Shown: positions 1-10,803, counted from the first letter of the stretch. The stretch: DNA of 64,000 nucleotides from Symbiodinium kawagutii (GCA_009767595.1 VSDK01022257.1:745726-809725); one strand, 5' to 3'. Numbers and translations: made by a program. The notes: generated by a model not told the origin, from the letters alone.

Positions 1-572
1 TGGTTGGTCGTATAATCAACTATTGACCAACTTACCAGTTAAAGAGATCTAGCTGGTTGCTATAGTCTTGTAATCTGATAACTGGTAAGTTTGTCAACCA
101 CCAGGACCAGTCGCAACTTGCCTGAGCGCCGAGACGACCGGCGAGTTGATCAGGGTTGTGGCGCCTGGGAGTTGCTATTTTGATTGGGTAGATGTAACAA
201 TGCCAAATATATTCTAACGTTTAAACAGGGTTTATGATGACTGGACTGGTTGATAAGTATATCATGGTTAAATCAAAACTACATACTGGTTGATAGCGAA
301 CGGTTGATAACTGGTCACTAGCTGGTTAATGATTGATAGTAGGGGACAGCGAGCCATGAAAAGAAGGGATATACCAACGATGGGCTTATTGGATCAATAC
401 CTGAAATATCACCCTTTCAAGAGTGGGTAGATGATCGTTCCAACAAGCTGAACACTTTTTTTCCGCATGTTGGTATAGATTCAGGGTTTGATCCACAGCT
501 ACATTGTTTTTAGTCAGAGGCCCTCTCAAAAAAACTCTGCGTCGTTCGGTATCGTTTTGACCTTCATCAAAT

Positions 573-631
<59 letters not shown>

Positions 632-805
632 TATCATCATTAAGCATCAATGAAGTATCACTAAGCATTGGTTAACACCATTGATGAACCACCATTGATT
701 ATTGCTGATCCACCACCATCACGAACCATAGATGAAGCATCAATGAAGCACCACTAACCATCACTAAATCAGTCATCTCTTCTTGCTTCGTTCTCCCTGT
801 CACAG
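1..805. other. Intron or upstream DNA
   Basis: AT-rich DNA with many TGGTTGATAACTGG-like words, the same low-complexity texture seen in the introns further on. A CAT microsatellite lies near 575-640. The last 30 bases are pyrimidine-rich and end in CACAG, the acceptor of the next exon. No coding island seen. Confidence 0.6.
575..640. repeat. (CAT)n microsatellite
   Basis: CAC/CAT triplets repeated about twenty times. Antisense frames read poly-Met or poly-Asp and are not genes. Confidence 0.9.
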
Positions 806-944
806 ACGGAGAAAGCGGCACCCGTGGCCAACGTCGCGCCGGAAGCACCAGCAGCACCGGCAGCACCAGCAGCACCAGCAGCACCAGCAGAGCCAAAGAC
901 AGGGGAGGCGGGGATCTTCCAGGCGTTTCACGCTCAAGAGAAAG
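806..944 (+). CDS. G1 exon: Ala/Pro-rich segment
   Basis: Follows a pyrimidine-rich tract ending CACAG and stops at AAAG|GTATGA. Frame 0 gives 46 codons, beginning TEKAAPVANVAPEAP, running through four AAP repeats, and ending GIFQAFHAQEK with one base left over. The Ala-Pro run resembles a flexible linker between domains. GC at third positions is high compared with the flanks. Whether an upstream exon exists cannot be seen. Function unknown. Confidence 0.6.
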
Positions 945-1447
945 GTATGACGATGGTTGGAGGGCTTGATGGTTGATATGAGGGTTTGTCCATAAGTAAG
1001 GGTTATTGAATGGTGGATAAGAGGGGATAATAACCAACAATAGGGAAATGCCATCAATAGTTGACGTGCTGATTTTTATTAAGAACATTGGTCATGGCCA
1101 ACGATACTAGGGATATGAACAAACTTGAACATGTCGTTCAATGAATAGTGGTTTAGTATCTTTGAGAAATGTGGCTGACGTCAAGACTGGGAATTGTTTT
1201 CACCGTTGATACAGATGACCATTATCCATGATCATCAGTGCTCACGACCATTCAGAATTTTGAAACTAAGCAAATAGGATTGTGATATCATCATTTAGTA
1301 GTTGGTCCACGGTGCGTATTCCGCCGTGGTAAAACATGCATTTTTCTGTGTGTTTGACATTTTTCATGTGTGTTCGTGTATCATGGCAGGGTATCATTTG
1401 TACAAATTGACATGAATACATCGAGCATGTTCTTTCGCCGTTCACGT

Positions 1448-2430
1448 GGATGCCGATATGGAAGACATTCGTTGGATGTTGACGTTGCTTGATGTTGCTT
1501 CATGACTTGCATGCTATGGGTTTGCTCGGGTAGGGTGGGGTGGGGTGGGGTGNNNNNNNNNNNNNNNNNNNNNNNNNNNNNNNNNNNNNNNNNNNNNNNN
1601 NNNNNNNNNNNNNNNNNNNNNNNNNNNNNNNNNNNNNNNNNNNNNNNNNNNNNNNNNNNNNNNNNNNNNNNNNNNNNNNNNNNNNNNNNNNNNNNNNNNN
1701 NNNNNNNNNNNNNNNNNNNNNNNNNNNNNNNNNNNNNNNNNNNNNNNNNNNNNNNNNNNNNNNNNNNNNNNNNNNNNNNNNNNNNNNNNNNNNNNNNNNN
1801 NNNNNNNNNNNNNNNNNNNNNNNNNNNNNNNNNNNNNNNNNNNNNNNNNNNNNNNNNNNNNNNNNNNNNNNNNNNNNNNNNNNNNNNNNNNNNNNNNNNN
1901 NNNNNNNNNNNNNNNNNNNNNNNNNNNNNNNNNNNNNNNNNNNNNNNNNNNNNNNNNNNNNNNNNNNNNNNNNNNNNNNNNNNNNNNNNNNNNNNNNNNN
2001 NNNNNNNNNNNNNNNNNNNNNNNNNNNNNNNNNNNNNNNNNNNNNNNNNNNNNNNNNNNNNNNNNNNNNNNNNNNNNNNNNNNGTCATGCATTGTTTGCT
2101 AGGTGCAGGATGTTCGTTGGATGTTGACGTTGCTTGACGTTGCTTCATGACTTGCATGCTATGGGTCTGCTCGGATAGGGTGGGGTGGGGGGGGCATGTC
2201 AACGTTTGTTGAACTTGCGTCATGCGTGGTTTGCTATGTGCAGGATGTTCGTTGGATGTTGACGTTGCTTGACATTGTTTCATGACTTGCATGCTATGGG
2301 TTTGCTCAGGTAGGGTGGGGTGGGGGGGGGAGCGTGTTAACGTTCGTTGAAATTGCGTCATGCATGGTTTGCTACGTGCAAGATGTTCGTTGGATGTTGA
2401 CGTTGCTTGACATTGCTGCATGAAGTCATG
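1448..2430. repeat. 136-bp minisatellite interrupted by gap
   Basis: The phrase TGTTCGTTGGATGTTGACG recurs at 2111, 2246 and 2384 (spacing 135 and 138), with a diverged copy at about 1465. Each unit carries a G-rich run of GGGGT words. The gap probably hides further units. Confidence 0.85.
1553..2083. other. Assembly gap (N run)
   Basis: 531 N inside the minisatellite. Open frames crossing it are meaningless. Confidence 0.99.
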
Positions 2431-2797
2431 GGCTGGCGCAGCTCTTTGAAGGTGAAGACACCCAAAGAGTTTTTGAATCACTTGGTTCGAATCTTGTGAG
2501 AAAAAAAGTAGTTTGCCCGATGGCATGAAGTGAGTTTGGTGCATGTCCCATCAAGAGATCAGACCCAAAAAGTGCAAATCGCAATGTAAATGGTGACTTC
2601 AGACAACATTCCCAAAGCTAAGCGGGTCTTACATTTCTCACGGCGGAAAATGAGCCGTGGTCCTAGTTTAGTCCCTCAAAAATAACAACATTCATCATCA
2701 GTACAAGTTGATCATTGTCAACCCTGCACCCCGGGGAGTTCCCTATGAACTCCTGGGTGTTGACAGAATTTGCATGAGAATCTTCAGCATTCAAATG

Positions 2798-2907
2798 ATG
2801 GTTTCTCAAGCCGTAGTGGTACCCCCCGGTTGTTGTTGGTTTATGACTATTGATGATTACTACTGGATGATAACTCGGGTAGGCCCTATTTTGAGAAACA
2901 CCCAAAT
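2798..2907 (-). mobile_element. Family B inverted-repeat element
   Basis: Starts ATGGTTTCTCAAG and ends TTTTGAGAAACACCC, the termini shared by more than twenty copies in this window. The word AAATGATGG lies on both sides. Confidence 0.7.
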
Positions 2908-3124
2908 GATGGCTAACCTGTGTTGACATAGTCAATACTATAGTCAAAGTCATGATATGTACTGTTTGACTAGAAGAATGTGATCTCAGCAGTCATCGAG
3001 GTACTTAGTGATTAATCATGGTAATACATCTTTATAACTGGTACAGTAGCATTCACCCTAGTGAAAGTAGTTGTAAACCAACTTAGAAGTGGTTGGGGGC
3101 CCGCCTTGTAGTACCTCTGGAAAG

Positions 3125-3198
3125 CACCACTGATGGTGGAGATAGCGCTGGCGAATCTGAAGGAACTCCTCAACCAGAACTGGCAACGCATCAGCTGC
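3125..3198 (+). CDS. G1 exon: helical segment
   Basis: Begins after GGAAAG and ends TGC|GTCTAG. In the phase left by the first exon it reads PLMVEIALANLKELLNQNW then QRISC, an amphipathic helix. An acceptor at 3111 gives a second reading in the same phase (PLESTTDGGDSAGESEGTPQ onward, open to a TGA at about 3284). Both are plausible. The helical reading is preferred because its outgoing phase fits the next exon. Confidence 0.4.
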
Positions 3199-3481
3199 GT
3201 CTAGCACCAAGTAGCATGAGCCGCTGCTGCGGCGATGATCTTCCAAAAATGCTTGCGGTTGAACCACGAGAGATGTTTCCTTGATTGGCTTATTCACCAC
3301 AAGAACCACTATGAAGCACTATGAACCACTATTTTTGGTTGCTTTAACCACTATTCATATAAAAAAACACATCTAAAAAACCTATTAACATCTATTAATT
3401 AACAACATGTTTTTGGTTGGTTTATCAACCATAAGACTAAGCATCACAAAATCACCTCAGTTGCTTGGTGTGTTGTCCCAG

Positions 3482-3583
3482 GCTGCCGTCGCGCCCATGC
3501 CGCCCATCGCGCAGCCAGCACAGCCCAACCCCTATATGACCTGGTCTCCAGAGTCACCCACCGTTGCGCCCATGCATATTAAG
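3482..3583 (+). CDS. G1 exon: Pro/Met-rich segment
   Basis: Acceptor TCCCAG|G and donor AAG|GTGGGG frame 34 whole codons: AAVAPMPPIAQPAQPNPY, then MTWSPESPTVAPMHIK. It enters and leaves in phase 0. The low-complexity proline composition suggests a disordered linker like the first exon. No family recognised. Confidence 0.55.
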
Positions 3584-3805
3584 GTGGGGGAGATGGGACC
3601 AGGAGACCAGTTGGATCTTTCACTTCGTGAACTCAGCTGGTTGACTAGCAGGCTACTAGTATGGATATATTTTTCAGGTATAGCTATTGCTTATAAACCA
3701 ACAAATCTTAGCAGGGGCTACCACTCTGAAGGTTTGGTCACTTGATGGCTAATTGTGTGATGGCCTGGAAAAATAGAATAGTAACATGTGTCTGTGTTGT
3801 TGCAG

Positions 3806-3889
3806 GCACGGCCTTCTCATGATCATCCATGTGAAAAGATGACTCTGAGATATGACTACTCGGCAGGACAAGTGTTAAGTCGACTCCAG
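3806..3889 (+). CDS. G1 exon
   Basis: Acceptor TTGTTGCAG|G and donor CTCCAG|GTGAAA. Twenty-eight whole codons read ARPSHDHPCEKMTLRYDYSA then GQVLSRLQ. Phase 0 in and out fits the preceding exon, so four consecutive exons share one phase chain. Confidence 0.55.
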
Positions 3890-4189
3890 GTGAAACACTT
3901 GTGCTTCCAGCATAGCTCTTCCAGACATTGAATGATATTGATCGCATTTTGCTTGGAATACTGTCCTGCCTACAACAATAGTAGGCAGTCTTTAGTGAGA
4001 GGATGCAATACGTGGGCAGTGGTTGGTAGGCAGCAATAGGTAGTAGGGGGTAGTTGGTAGTCAACATTAGGTGGACGCTGAGTGTTGGTAAACATGAGCG
4101 TTTCTACTCACGAATATGGATATTGACGATTGAACTAACGTTTGTTGGTATATCTTCATTTGATGGCTATGTGATGGTTTCTACTCCAG

Positions 4190-4248
4190 ATGGCTATTTG
4201 ATGAACTGCCAACTTGGATGTGTCGAAACATGGTTCCCTGAGCTGAAG
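4190..4248 (+). CDS. Possible G1 exon
   Basis: Acceptor CTACTCCAG and donor CTGAAG|GTCTCG. Reads GYLMNCQLGCVETWFPELK with two leading bases. The incoming phase does not match the previous exon, so either an exon is missing or this is a chance island. Confidence 0.3.
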
Positions 4249-4281
4249 GTCTCGTGGCTGGTGACCGCAGAATAAAAGTCA

Positions 4282-4414
4282 AGCTATCGTACTTGGATGT
4301 GTACCCCCACTTAGTAAGTGGTCCCTAACCATGTATTTGAGGAGTTATAAGCTACCTTCTAAGGCTTATAACCATGGTTAGAACCCCACCTGCACATCCA
4401 AGTACCGTATAGCT
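4282..4414. repeat. Inverted-repeat element (TACTTGGATGTG type)
   Basis: AGCTATCGTACTTGGATGTG on the left pairs with CACATCCAAGTACCGTATAG on the right, with about 90 bases between. Related words occur near 8511 and 9330. Likely a non-autonomous element inside the intron. Confidence 0.65.
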
Positions 4415-4664
4415 CTTAATGTTCCGATAAAACGACATGGTCCCTAAACGGCGCTGCTCCTCCCGATGGTGTACCTACCCAAAGTGATTGGTGAACAGAA
4501 GTCCAAAATATTTTGAGCTACAGCTTTGGTAATTGAAATATATTTGTAGCTCAAAATAGAAATTACCAAATATATTTTGGTAGCCCACCAGTGGTTAATA
4601 ACCAAACATATAGAAATTAACCATGGCAATTTCACCATTTTCTCCACCAAGTGATGAACAAAAG

Positions 4665-4852
4665 TGATTTCTTGGAGGTCCGGCATTGAACGAAGCATTC
4701 CAAGCGACGTTGTGAGGGGCATCTCCGGGCTCAGCCAGGATTTGCCCGCTGCAAAAACGCAGAGCGTGGTGGGCAGAGCCCCTGCCTATGAGATCCCAGA
4801 GGGAGCGACGGAGGTGGGCCCCTTCGGATCGAGCAAAGAGCTGGATCTACCT
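4665..4852 (+). CDS. G1 exon, 62 codons
   Basis: Open from an AG at 4664 to donor ACCT|GTAATG. Begins ISWRSGIERSIPSDVVRG and ends GPFGSSKELDLP. GC-rich and hydrophilic. An alternative acceptor at 4677 keeps the same frame. The link to the exon at 3806-3889 is unresolved; the outgoing phase (0) fits the next exon. Confidence 0.55.
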
Positions 4853-5637
4853 GTAATGAAATGAGTGACCAGCTTGGTGAGTATCGCCTAGCCATGCTTG
4901 GAAACTGATAAAACAAGATGGCTATAGTTTGCATATTGTACAAGATGACATATTATACAATATTATGATGTCATTTAGATATTGTCATACAAGACGGATA
5001 AGTCATTGAAAGCTGATATGGCGTTGGGTCACAACCAACCGTCCAAAAAATGGATAGTAATTTGCATTCCAACAGTTGGACTAGTTTGATGATTTATGGA
5101 ATGTGAACAGGCAGGGGCAATTGCATGGTACTGACCCAAATCCATATTGAATGCAGAATCTTTGGAAACTTGTCAAATGATAACATATGTCATGATTTTC
5201 GGGTTTTGCTGTTTTGACCCGCAAGCATAGACATTGTTTTCCTGCGTCATGCGCATTCAGTGTTTAGGCCAAGAGTTAGCTATCTCTGGTGGATTGCTGC
5301 GGTAATGATATGTTGTAGATAGTTACCTATAGGTAGATAAGTACATAAATCAATTGGCAGGTAGCCATCTACATAGAAGACATTCAGCTGGTATTCCACA
5401 CACTGCAAATTTGAGAACAACAATATATATGTATAGAGATAAGATGAGTTGTTGCAAGTAGATAGGCCGGCAGATAGATTGAGCAGAATGGTCTCATTTC
5501 TGATCCAATGCAATTTGTTAATCTGTCAAAAGTTGTTTCGATAGGTCCACTATGCAAGCATTTCTTTCCATGGATGTATATCACTTGTGATCCACTATGC
5601 GAGAAGTACCCCAGATGTCAAGTCGTTATCCTTCCAG
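4853..5637. other. G1 intron
   Basis: AT-rich, with no family A-D copy recognised. Ends in a pyrimidine-rich stretch (TTATCCTTCCAG). No coding island seen. Confidence 0.5.
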
Positions 5638-5737
5638 ATAGATCTGATCCTGGAAACCACTGACAGCGTCTGCCGATTTCCAGAACTTCGGAGCTCGGTA
5701 GCCGAGCTTCGGAGGCTTGCGCCACCAGTTACGACTG
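5638..5737 (+). CDS. G1 exon
   Basis: Acceptor CCTTCCAG|A and donor GACTG|GTCACA. Phase 0 reading IDLILETTDSVCRFPELRSS then VAELRRLAPPVTT, with heptad-like Leu spacing. A second acceptor at 5683 would drop the first 15 codons. Leaves in phase 1, as the next exon needs. Confidence 0.55.
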
Positions 5738-6003
5738 GTCACACACTTGGAATGCTATAGCGACCATTGGTGGCTGGAAGCAGTCCGAAGTGAAGTGCAG
5801 TTTTTTTTTTTTCTGACATTAACTACATTAAGATTCAGAAATGAGTTATCAACAATCATGGATTATTGCTATTGGTCATTAGCCATCAATAATCATGTTC
5901 ATTGACAGTTTTTATTAACCATCATGAACTATCATTAACAACTAACTACATTAACTATTATCAACCCAACCATCATGAATGATCATTAACATTCATTAAC
6001 CAG

Positions 6004-6082
6004 ATTTGTGCCGACTTCCGCCGGTGTATCCCCTGAACTCCATAGATCTGTGGCATTTTGGGCTGGGCTTCCACTCCGCACC
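6004..6082 (+). CDS. G1 exon
   Basis: Acceptor TTAACCAG and donor GCACC|GTAGCC. In the inherited phase it reads LCRLPPVYPLNSIDLWHF then GLGFHSAP. Another frame across the same bases (starting FVPTSAGVSPELHRS) is also open to 6148. Phase matching favours the first. Confidence 0.45.
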
Positions 6083-6134
6083 GTAGCCGAAACGCAGGTG
6101 ACTCTCTCCGGCTATCCTTCCGTGGCCTTTGCAG

Positions 6135-6165
6135 GCAGCACGCGGTAGCCAGTGAGGTCGCGGAG
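6135..6165 (+). CDS. G1 small exon
   Basis: Acceptor GGCCTTTGCAG|G after a pyrimidine tract; donor GGAG|GTCAAC. Ten codons, QHAVASEVAE, in the phase left by 6004-6082. The intron between them would be only 52 bases, so the two islands may instead be one exon in another frame. Confidence 0.35.
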
Positions 6166-6206
6166 GTCAACTTGGGTCAACTCAGCTGGCTATGCAACAG
6201 GCAAAT

Positions 6207-6303
6207 GGTGGTTTCTCAGGTCATAACCTTCAAATCATCCGTTAGAAACCATTTTTAGGAATAAACCTTCCATTTTGGGGTTTCCTATTTTGAGAAGCCA
6301 CCG
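6207..6303 (+). mobile_element. Family B element
   Basis: GGTGGTTTCTCAGG to TTTTGAGAAGCCACC, flanked by AAATG / GAATG. Confidence 0.7.
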
Positions 6304-7033
6304 AATGGATGCTAATACACCATGATACAACATCGCTGGTTGGATGGCGAAGCAAATCACCAACGAATGTCGCTAGGGGGGGTCATCATTTTGGGTCAAG
6401 CACAAGCTGCGAACGTATTCGTAGACACCAGATCCATCTACCACGATGTACCTGTTCAAAACTTGGTAAGCTGCTCAACTGTTTCTTGAGTTGCTTCACG
6501 CTCAACACAATGTGGTTACGTATTTGTGTGTTTGCACTTGGATTTGCATATGCATTTATGTTTGTTGTTGCTGTTGTCATTGCGTGTCTGGTATTTTTGG
6601 TTGGTGTTGATGTTGCCCGTTTTTATTGATTGTTGTTGTCGTCCTTGTAGTTGTCGTTGTCCTTCTCGTGTTGCGAGTTTGCCCAGTCACTCATGATGAA
6701 GCTAACAAATCCAACGAGTTTGTCATGTCTTCGAGCACGGTCCTGATTCAAAAGAGAATATTGTTGCCGAGTTGTTGCGAAGCCACACATGACATCCGTG
6801 GAGCAACTTTGTTGCAAGCTGATCCATCATTTGCATCCATTTGTGTACAGCGCAAAAGGTGCATGGTCGCTTAAGTGGTTCAAAATATCCACCAGCCAAT
6901 ATCCTAATCAACCGAATATGGCTTGAATGGATCGGACATGATCGGGCAATATTTTAAGCTTCGCAACTAGTTGATGAATGAATATGCATACCTTCACATC
7001 AATGTCTCTGGTATCACCCCTGACGGAGTCTAG
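6304..7033. other. G1 intron with an unassigned open frame
   Basis: A 106-codon + frame (6309-6629) and an 82-codon frame (6626-6874) run through GTTGTTGTC low-complexity sequence. Their hydrophobic Val/Leu runs come from the repeat, so I do not call them genes. The stretch ends at GGAGTCTAG, the next acceptor. Confidence 0.4.
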
Positions 7034-7143
7034 GCTTACTTGGCGTGGGGTGCCGATGGGATGCGCCACAGGTGTACTTTGCTTGCCAAAGATCGGAGAA
7101 TACCAGGCCGCCCTTCGCGCAACGGGTTGGGCAGATCAGCTGG
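7034..7143 (+). CDS. G1 exon
   Basis: Acceptor GAGTCTAG|G; donor CTGG|GTGGAT. Phase 0 reading begins AYLAWGADGMRHRCTLLAKD, continues RRIPGRPSRNGLGRSA, and leaves two bases. Basic and Gly-rich. An alternative split with a 35-base intron (7072-7106) is possible but very short. Confidence 0.5.
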
Positions 7144-7184
7144 GTGGATCAAGCAACCAGGCCCTTGACTCACAGCTTGGGGGT

Positions 7185-7279
7185 CTTCTCAAGCCAGAAA
7201 CACTTTTTATTTTCCCCAGTACTCATTAACAACTGGTTGGTTGACTATTCTTTTCATAGGGGTTGAAACCATGAACCAG
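7185..7279 (+). mobile_element. Family A element
   Basis: Contains TTTATTTTCCCCAG, AACTGGTTGGTTGA and the right end AGGGGTTGAAACCATGAACCAG. Lies in the intron after 7143. Confidence 0.6.
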
Positions 7280-7852
7280 TTATAAAACTATTTGGCAATA
7301 TGTCTTGCATAATTACGTGTGATTATCATATGTAGATATGTATTTATATTTTTATATATGATTTATGTGTATATTCGAGTTTGTGTTTATATAGCTCAGG
7401 TTGTGTAAATAGGATGAATTATTCATTTCCTCATCAGAATGTGATAAAAGCACTTCGATAGGAGACCACTGCCTCTCGTAATTTTGGATATATTACATCA
7501 AGATGCTAATCCTGGCATGAACACATCAGACCTGACTGCTGTCCCTTGCTCACAAGCCCATCACCAACCAATGGGGAATTGGCTGCGGCTACTTGCGGCA
7601 TATCATACTGCGTGACAGCGATTTTTGTTGCACACTGTCACCATGATTTTATCAGTCCAAGAGCAACGACTCGAGAACTACGAGTTGTAACCCCCAGCTA
7701 GGGTAGTTGAGAACCAAGGCTACTACCAGTTATAGAAGATAACTATATGACTATACTGAGGTGCCTTATGAACCAACGACTCTGGGTACGACTCTGTGCC
7801 ACAACTGACTACACAACTTGGCCAAACTGGTTGCTCGCCTTCCCCATCTTAG
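7280..7852. other. G1 intron
   Basis: AT-rich with TATATGTATTTATATTT runs, then mixed sequence. Ends with a good pyrimidine tract (CTCGCCTTCCCCATCTTAG). No coding island seen. Confidence 0.5.
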
Positions 7853-7885
7853 CTCGGAGAATGATTCACCAACTTCGCAACTTGC
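7853..7885 (+). CDS. G1 small exon
   Basis: Strong acceptor CCCCATCTTAG and donor CTTGC|GTCCAG. Reads SENDSPTSQL in the inherited phase. Competing reading: an overlapping frame of about 60 codons from about 7866 to 8047 has a Cys-x2-Cys-x-Cys cluster (WRCTLCSCGK), so the exon may be longer and in another frame. Confidence 0.35.
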
Positions 7886-8030
7886 GTCCAGGGCAAAATC
7901 AAAGACTTGATGGGCAGCGATGTGTCTTGGCGCTGCACCCTCTGCAGCTGTGGGAAAGGAGTGTTAGGGGAACACGCACAAAAACAGGGGACCTACATGG
8001 CGGAAAGACGGCTAAGTGACCATCGCGGAG

Positions 8031-8075
8031 CCATGAACAGCCATGAACAGCCATGAACAGCCATGAACAGCCATG
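8031..8075. repeat. 10-bp tandem repeat
   Basis: CCATGAACAG repeated four times plus a partial copy. Confidence 0.95.
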
Positions 8076-8695
8076 GGAGCAATGGGAGATCGACTGAGAT
8101 GGTCATTTGATTGGTGAACAGTAGAACGGAAGATGATTTAAAGATGAAGATGAGCAGCGCTCAGGGAACAGCAACTGGCCAATCATGACACCGATGATGC
8201 GGGGCCGCTCACCCGCAGTTTTATTGCTGATCAATTGTGGGGCCCGGGCGGAGCATCGCTGGATCTCCCTGTAGCCGTTCAAAAGTTATCGCAGCTTCCT
8301 TAAACAAATCAAACACAACCATGGCAGCAATCTTTGGATCAATTATCTTAGCATCTATATACTGGTTCCTTCTCTATGAGTCGGTTGTATTTCCGAGACA
8401 GTGAATCTCCAGAAGCAATTAGTTGGTTACTATTTACTAGCTGGTGTTTTGTGGCTCAAACGTTTATTGTTGATTACTCAGAATTGAGAAAGAGAAACAA
8501 CAATCCGATACTTGGATGTACTAACCACAGTTCTTGGCGTTATCAACCAACTTGTAGGGTTTTGTTCCTTAGTCATATCCCAACTATAGCCCCACTTATG
8601 TGTCGAAGTAGACATAGCGGTAGATGTTCAGTGCTTGTCACTGGTTGCCTTGTTGGTAGTCTCAGCCTCCCGCTGACGGCTCTTTACCTTCACAG

Positions 8696-8748
8696 GGCTG
8701 CGCCAAACGGTGCTGCTTGGAAGCATGGGTCCCAAGGGGTTAGAAATG
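8696..8748 (+). CDS. G1 exon
   Basis: Very good sites: CTTCACAG|G and AAATG|GTAAGC. The phase-linked frame reads APNGAAWKHGSQGVRN. Another open frame reads LRQTVLLGSMGPKGLEM and looks more natural by eye. The exon is solid but the frame is not. Confidence 0.6.
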
Positions 8749-8915
8749 GTAAGCGAGCTGTTCATGATAACTGGCTGGTGGTTGGGAGGGAGCGATTCGG
8801 AGCCAGGGGTTTCCATATAGCCCTTTAAAGGAGGAGCGATTTGGAGCTACAAGAAGTGGTGAAACCAGATGGTAGATAAAGCTGAGGGGCTTGGTGACTG
8901 ATGTAGTACTCCCAG

Positions 8916-8939
8916 ATGATCCCCACTTTGGATTCGCTG
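8916..8939 (+). CDS. G1 micro-exon, 24 bases
   Basis: ACTCCCAG acceptor and GCTG|GTGATT donor around 24 bases. In the linking phase it reads DPHFGFA. Being a multiple of three, it could be skipped without shifting frame. Confidence 0.4.
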
Positions 8940-9051
8940 GTGATTCCATTGGCCATTTGACAAGCGATTGTTATATCAGTTGCCTGGTAGTTATCCAGCT
9001 TAGTTCACCAACCTGAGTCTAGTTACCCTGCATATTTTGCCATTTACATAG

Positions 9052-9222
9052 ATATCAACGGATTCTTATACCAAGAACTGCTGAACGTTACCCTTCGCCC
9101 TGGAAAGCCCCACAATGAGCATCACTGGGCCGAGACCTTCTTCACATTGGGAATGCAACTGGCGGATATGGCATCGTGGCTGCATCGCCAGTGTGAAGCC
9201 TCCCACGTTGAGCATACTGGGC
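9052..9222 (+). CDS. G1 exon, 56 codons
   Basis: One of the clearest exons. Acceptor TTTACATAG, donor GGGC|GTGTAG. Starts INGFLYQELLNVTLRPGK, then HNEHHWAETFFTLGMQLAD, and ends CEASHVEHTG. His/Glu-rich and amphipathic. Its incoming phase links back through 8916 and 8696 to 7853, and its outgoing phase links to the membrane-spanning exon at 10670. No family recognised. Confidence 0.65.
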
Positions 9223-10669
9223 GTGTAGTTGGGGTTAGTTCCTTGGGATATAAGCCTAGTAAGTGACCCTGCAAGGTGGGTTATTGTAGCCCCTCTGACC
9301 ATGGTTGGTAAGCAAGTATATAAGTGGGGATACACATCCAAGGACTTGTTCAAACGTCAATCCCAAACACTGACACTGTGCGTGTGGTATATTTGGCTTC
9401 GTTTGGCTCATTTTCAAGGTAAAGGCAAAGGTGGGTAGATATACATGGAGTATCTGCGATTGTGCGGGTGAAACTCAATTGGCTATTCTATACTCGCGGC
9501 ACCCTACTGGCCTGTGTTTTCATGCGGGCATTTGCTGACGTTGATTCATTGTTTGTTGTCAATTGTAATTCCCATGACCACTGACAATAGGATGTTTGAC
9601 TACTTAGATTGTTTTTGACCTATAATGGGTGAATTTACACAATGCACTTATCCCGAGAGTTATCAACCTACTTGTTGGAAATCAGAGATCTGACTCTGTT
9701 CGGGTTTGCTTGTACATTGGTTGCTACATTCCATGCCTCTTGTGTTTCTCATACTTGTGCTCTGGGAGACCAGCAAACCATGATTGGCTGATAGAAAACC
9801 AGCAAATCTTCAAAGTGATGCCCCTCAGTTTGTCAACTTACGTTGGAGCTAGGGCAATTAAGTACCACTTATGGTAGATATACAGTAAGCCTAGTTGAAG
9901 TGCCTACCAACCAACCAACTTACAGTTAGGGGCATCACTGCTTTTTAATGGTTTCATGTTCCTGTTGTGTTTTTGGTTTCTGGGCGTGTGCGTGTGTGTG
10001 TGCATAAATCATGTCGCGAACATATGATGGTTTTACCTAGCAAAGAAGATATCATTTGGAAGTGTTGACTCGGGGTTGTCATTTTGTACAGCCTACCGCA
10101 GTTCTGAAACATATGTTGTGCATAGCCCCAAGGGGCTTGTAGGAAAAGTTTTGAAGCAGAGGCAGCACAGCATTGGGGGAGAGTGATCAATTTGATTAAT
10201 CATCAATATGGGTGTTTCTCAAAATAGGGGTAACCCCAAATCATCCTCTATATTGACCGTTTACAACAGTACACCAACCATTGTTGGGTCCTCCATTTTG
10301 AGAAACCACCATATGCACAATTCAGCAATCTTTGAGCGTGTTCCCCCAGACTCTACCCAGAAACGGTTTGCTTGCCGTACTGCTTGAGTCTACCTCGCTT
10401 CCACTTTGAAGTCACTAGGACTTTGCCTATGTCTATAAATGAACTCAGTGATTTGCACATACGTAATTATGATATATGCTTAAAAAATCATAAGTGTTGG
10501 AATGATTATATTGTTTGCATATATATATATATATCTAGATACACACGTGCATATTTGCACTAAAATGATGTTATGTTTATTATGTGTATTTGTATTTGAA
10601 AACGTATATTATACACAAAATATGTGTATGTATACATGAAATATATTTCATTCAACTGGCATTTCACAG
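9223..10669. other. G1 intron with a family B element
   Basis: Holds a family B copy at 10210-10310 (flanked by ATATG) and an AT-rich tract at 10500-10660 before the acceptor ATTTCACAG. An 82-codon + frame at 9629-9877 has no splice or compositional support. Confidence 0.5.
10210..10310 (+). mobile_element. Family B element
   Basis: GGGTGTTTCTCAAAATAGGG to TTTTGAGAAACCACC, with ATATG on both flanks as a possible target duplication. Confidence 0.75.
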
Positions 10670-10803
10670 GCAGCTACCGCTCCGAGGTTAAGAACTATGA
10701 GCTCCTCATCATCGCCGCGGTGGTCGCGGTGGGTTTGTCCTTCATCTACCTCTTCGTGGTGGAATGGTTGGGTCCCTTGGCCTCCTATTGGGGGCCGGCT
10801 CGG
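10670..10803 (+). CDS. G1 exon: transmembrane segment
   Basis: Acceptor TTTCACAG|G. Reads SYRSEVKNYELLIIAAVVAV, GLSFIYLFVVEW, then LGPLASYWGPAR. It has one clear membrane helix of about 22 residues preceded by charged residues. Donor CGG|GTTGGG at 10804 is the likeliest; GGAATG|GTTGGG at 10764 is an alternative. The phase matches 9052-9222. Together with 12196-12301 this suggests a membrane protein. Confidence 0.6.

Larger units (their letters stand above)
945..3124. other. G1 intron
   Basis: Contains a degraded family C copy (about 965-1060, reverse orientation), the 136-bp minisatellite with the assembly gap, a family B copy (2798-2907), and the right end of a family D copy (3072-3110) lying just before the next exon. 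No coding island seen. Confidence 0.5.

Noticed and set aside
2430-2495. tRNA-like GGTTCGAATC with an upstream TGGCGCAGCT
   Set aside because: The T-stem and acceptor stem do not pair, and nothing resembles an anticodon arm.
1381-2544. 387-codon minus frame
   Set aside because: Mostly N and minisatellite; open only because of the gap.
10670-10803. Choline-transporter-like family
   Set aside because: Only one membrane helix with generic hydrophobic content; too little to assign.
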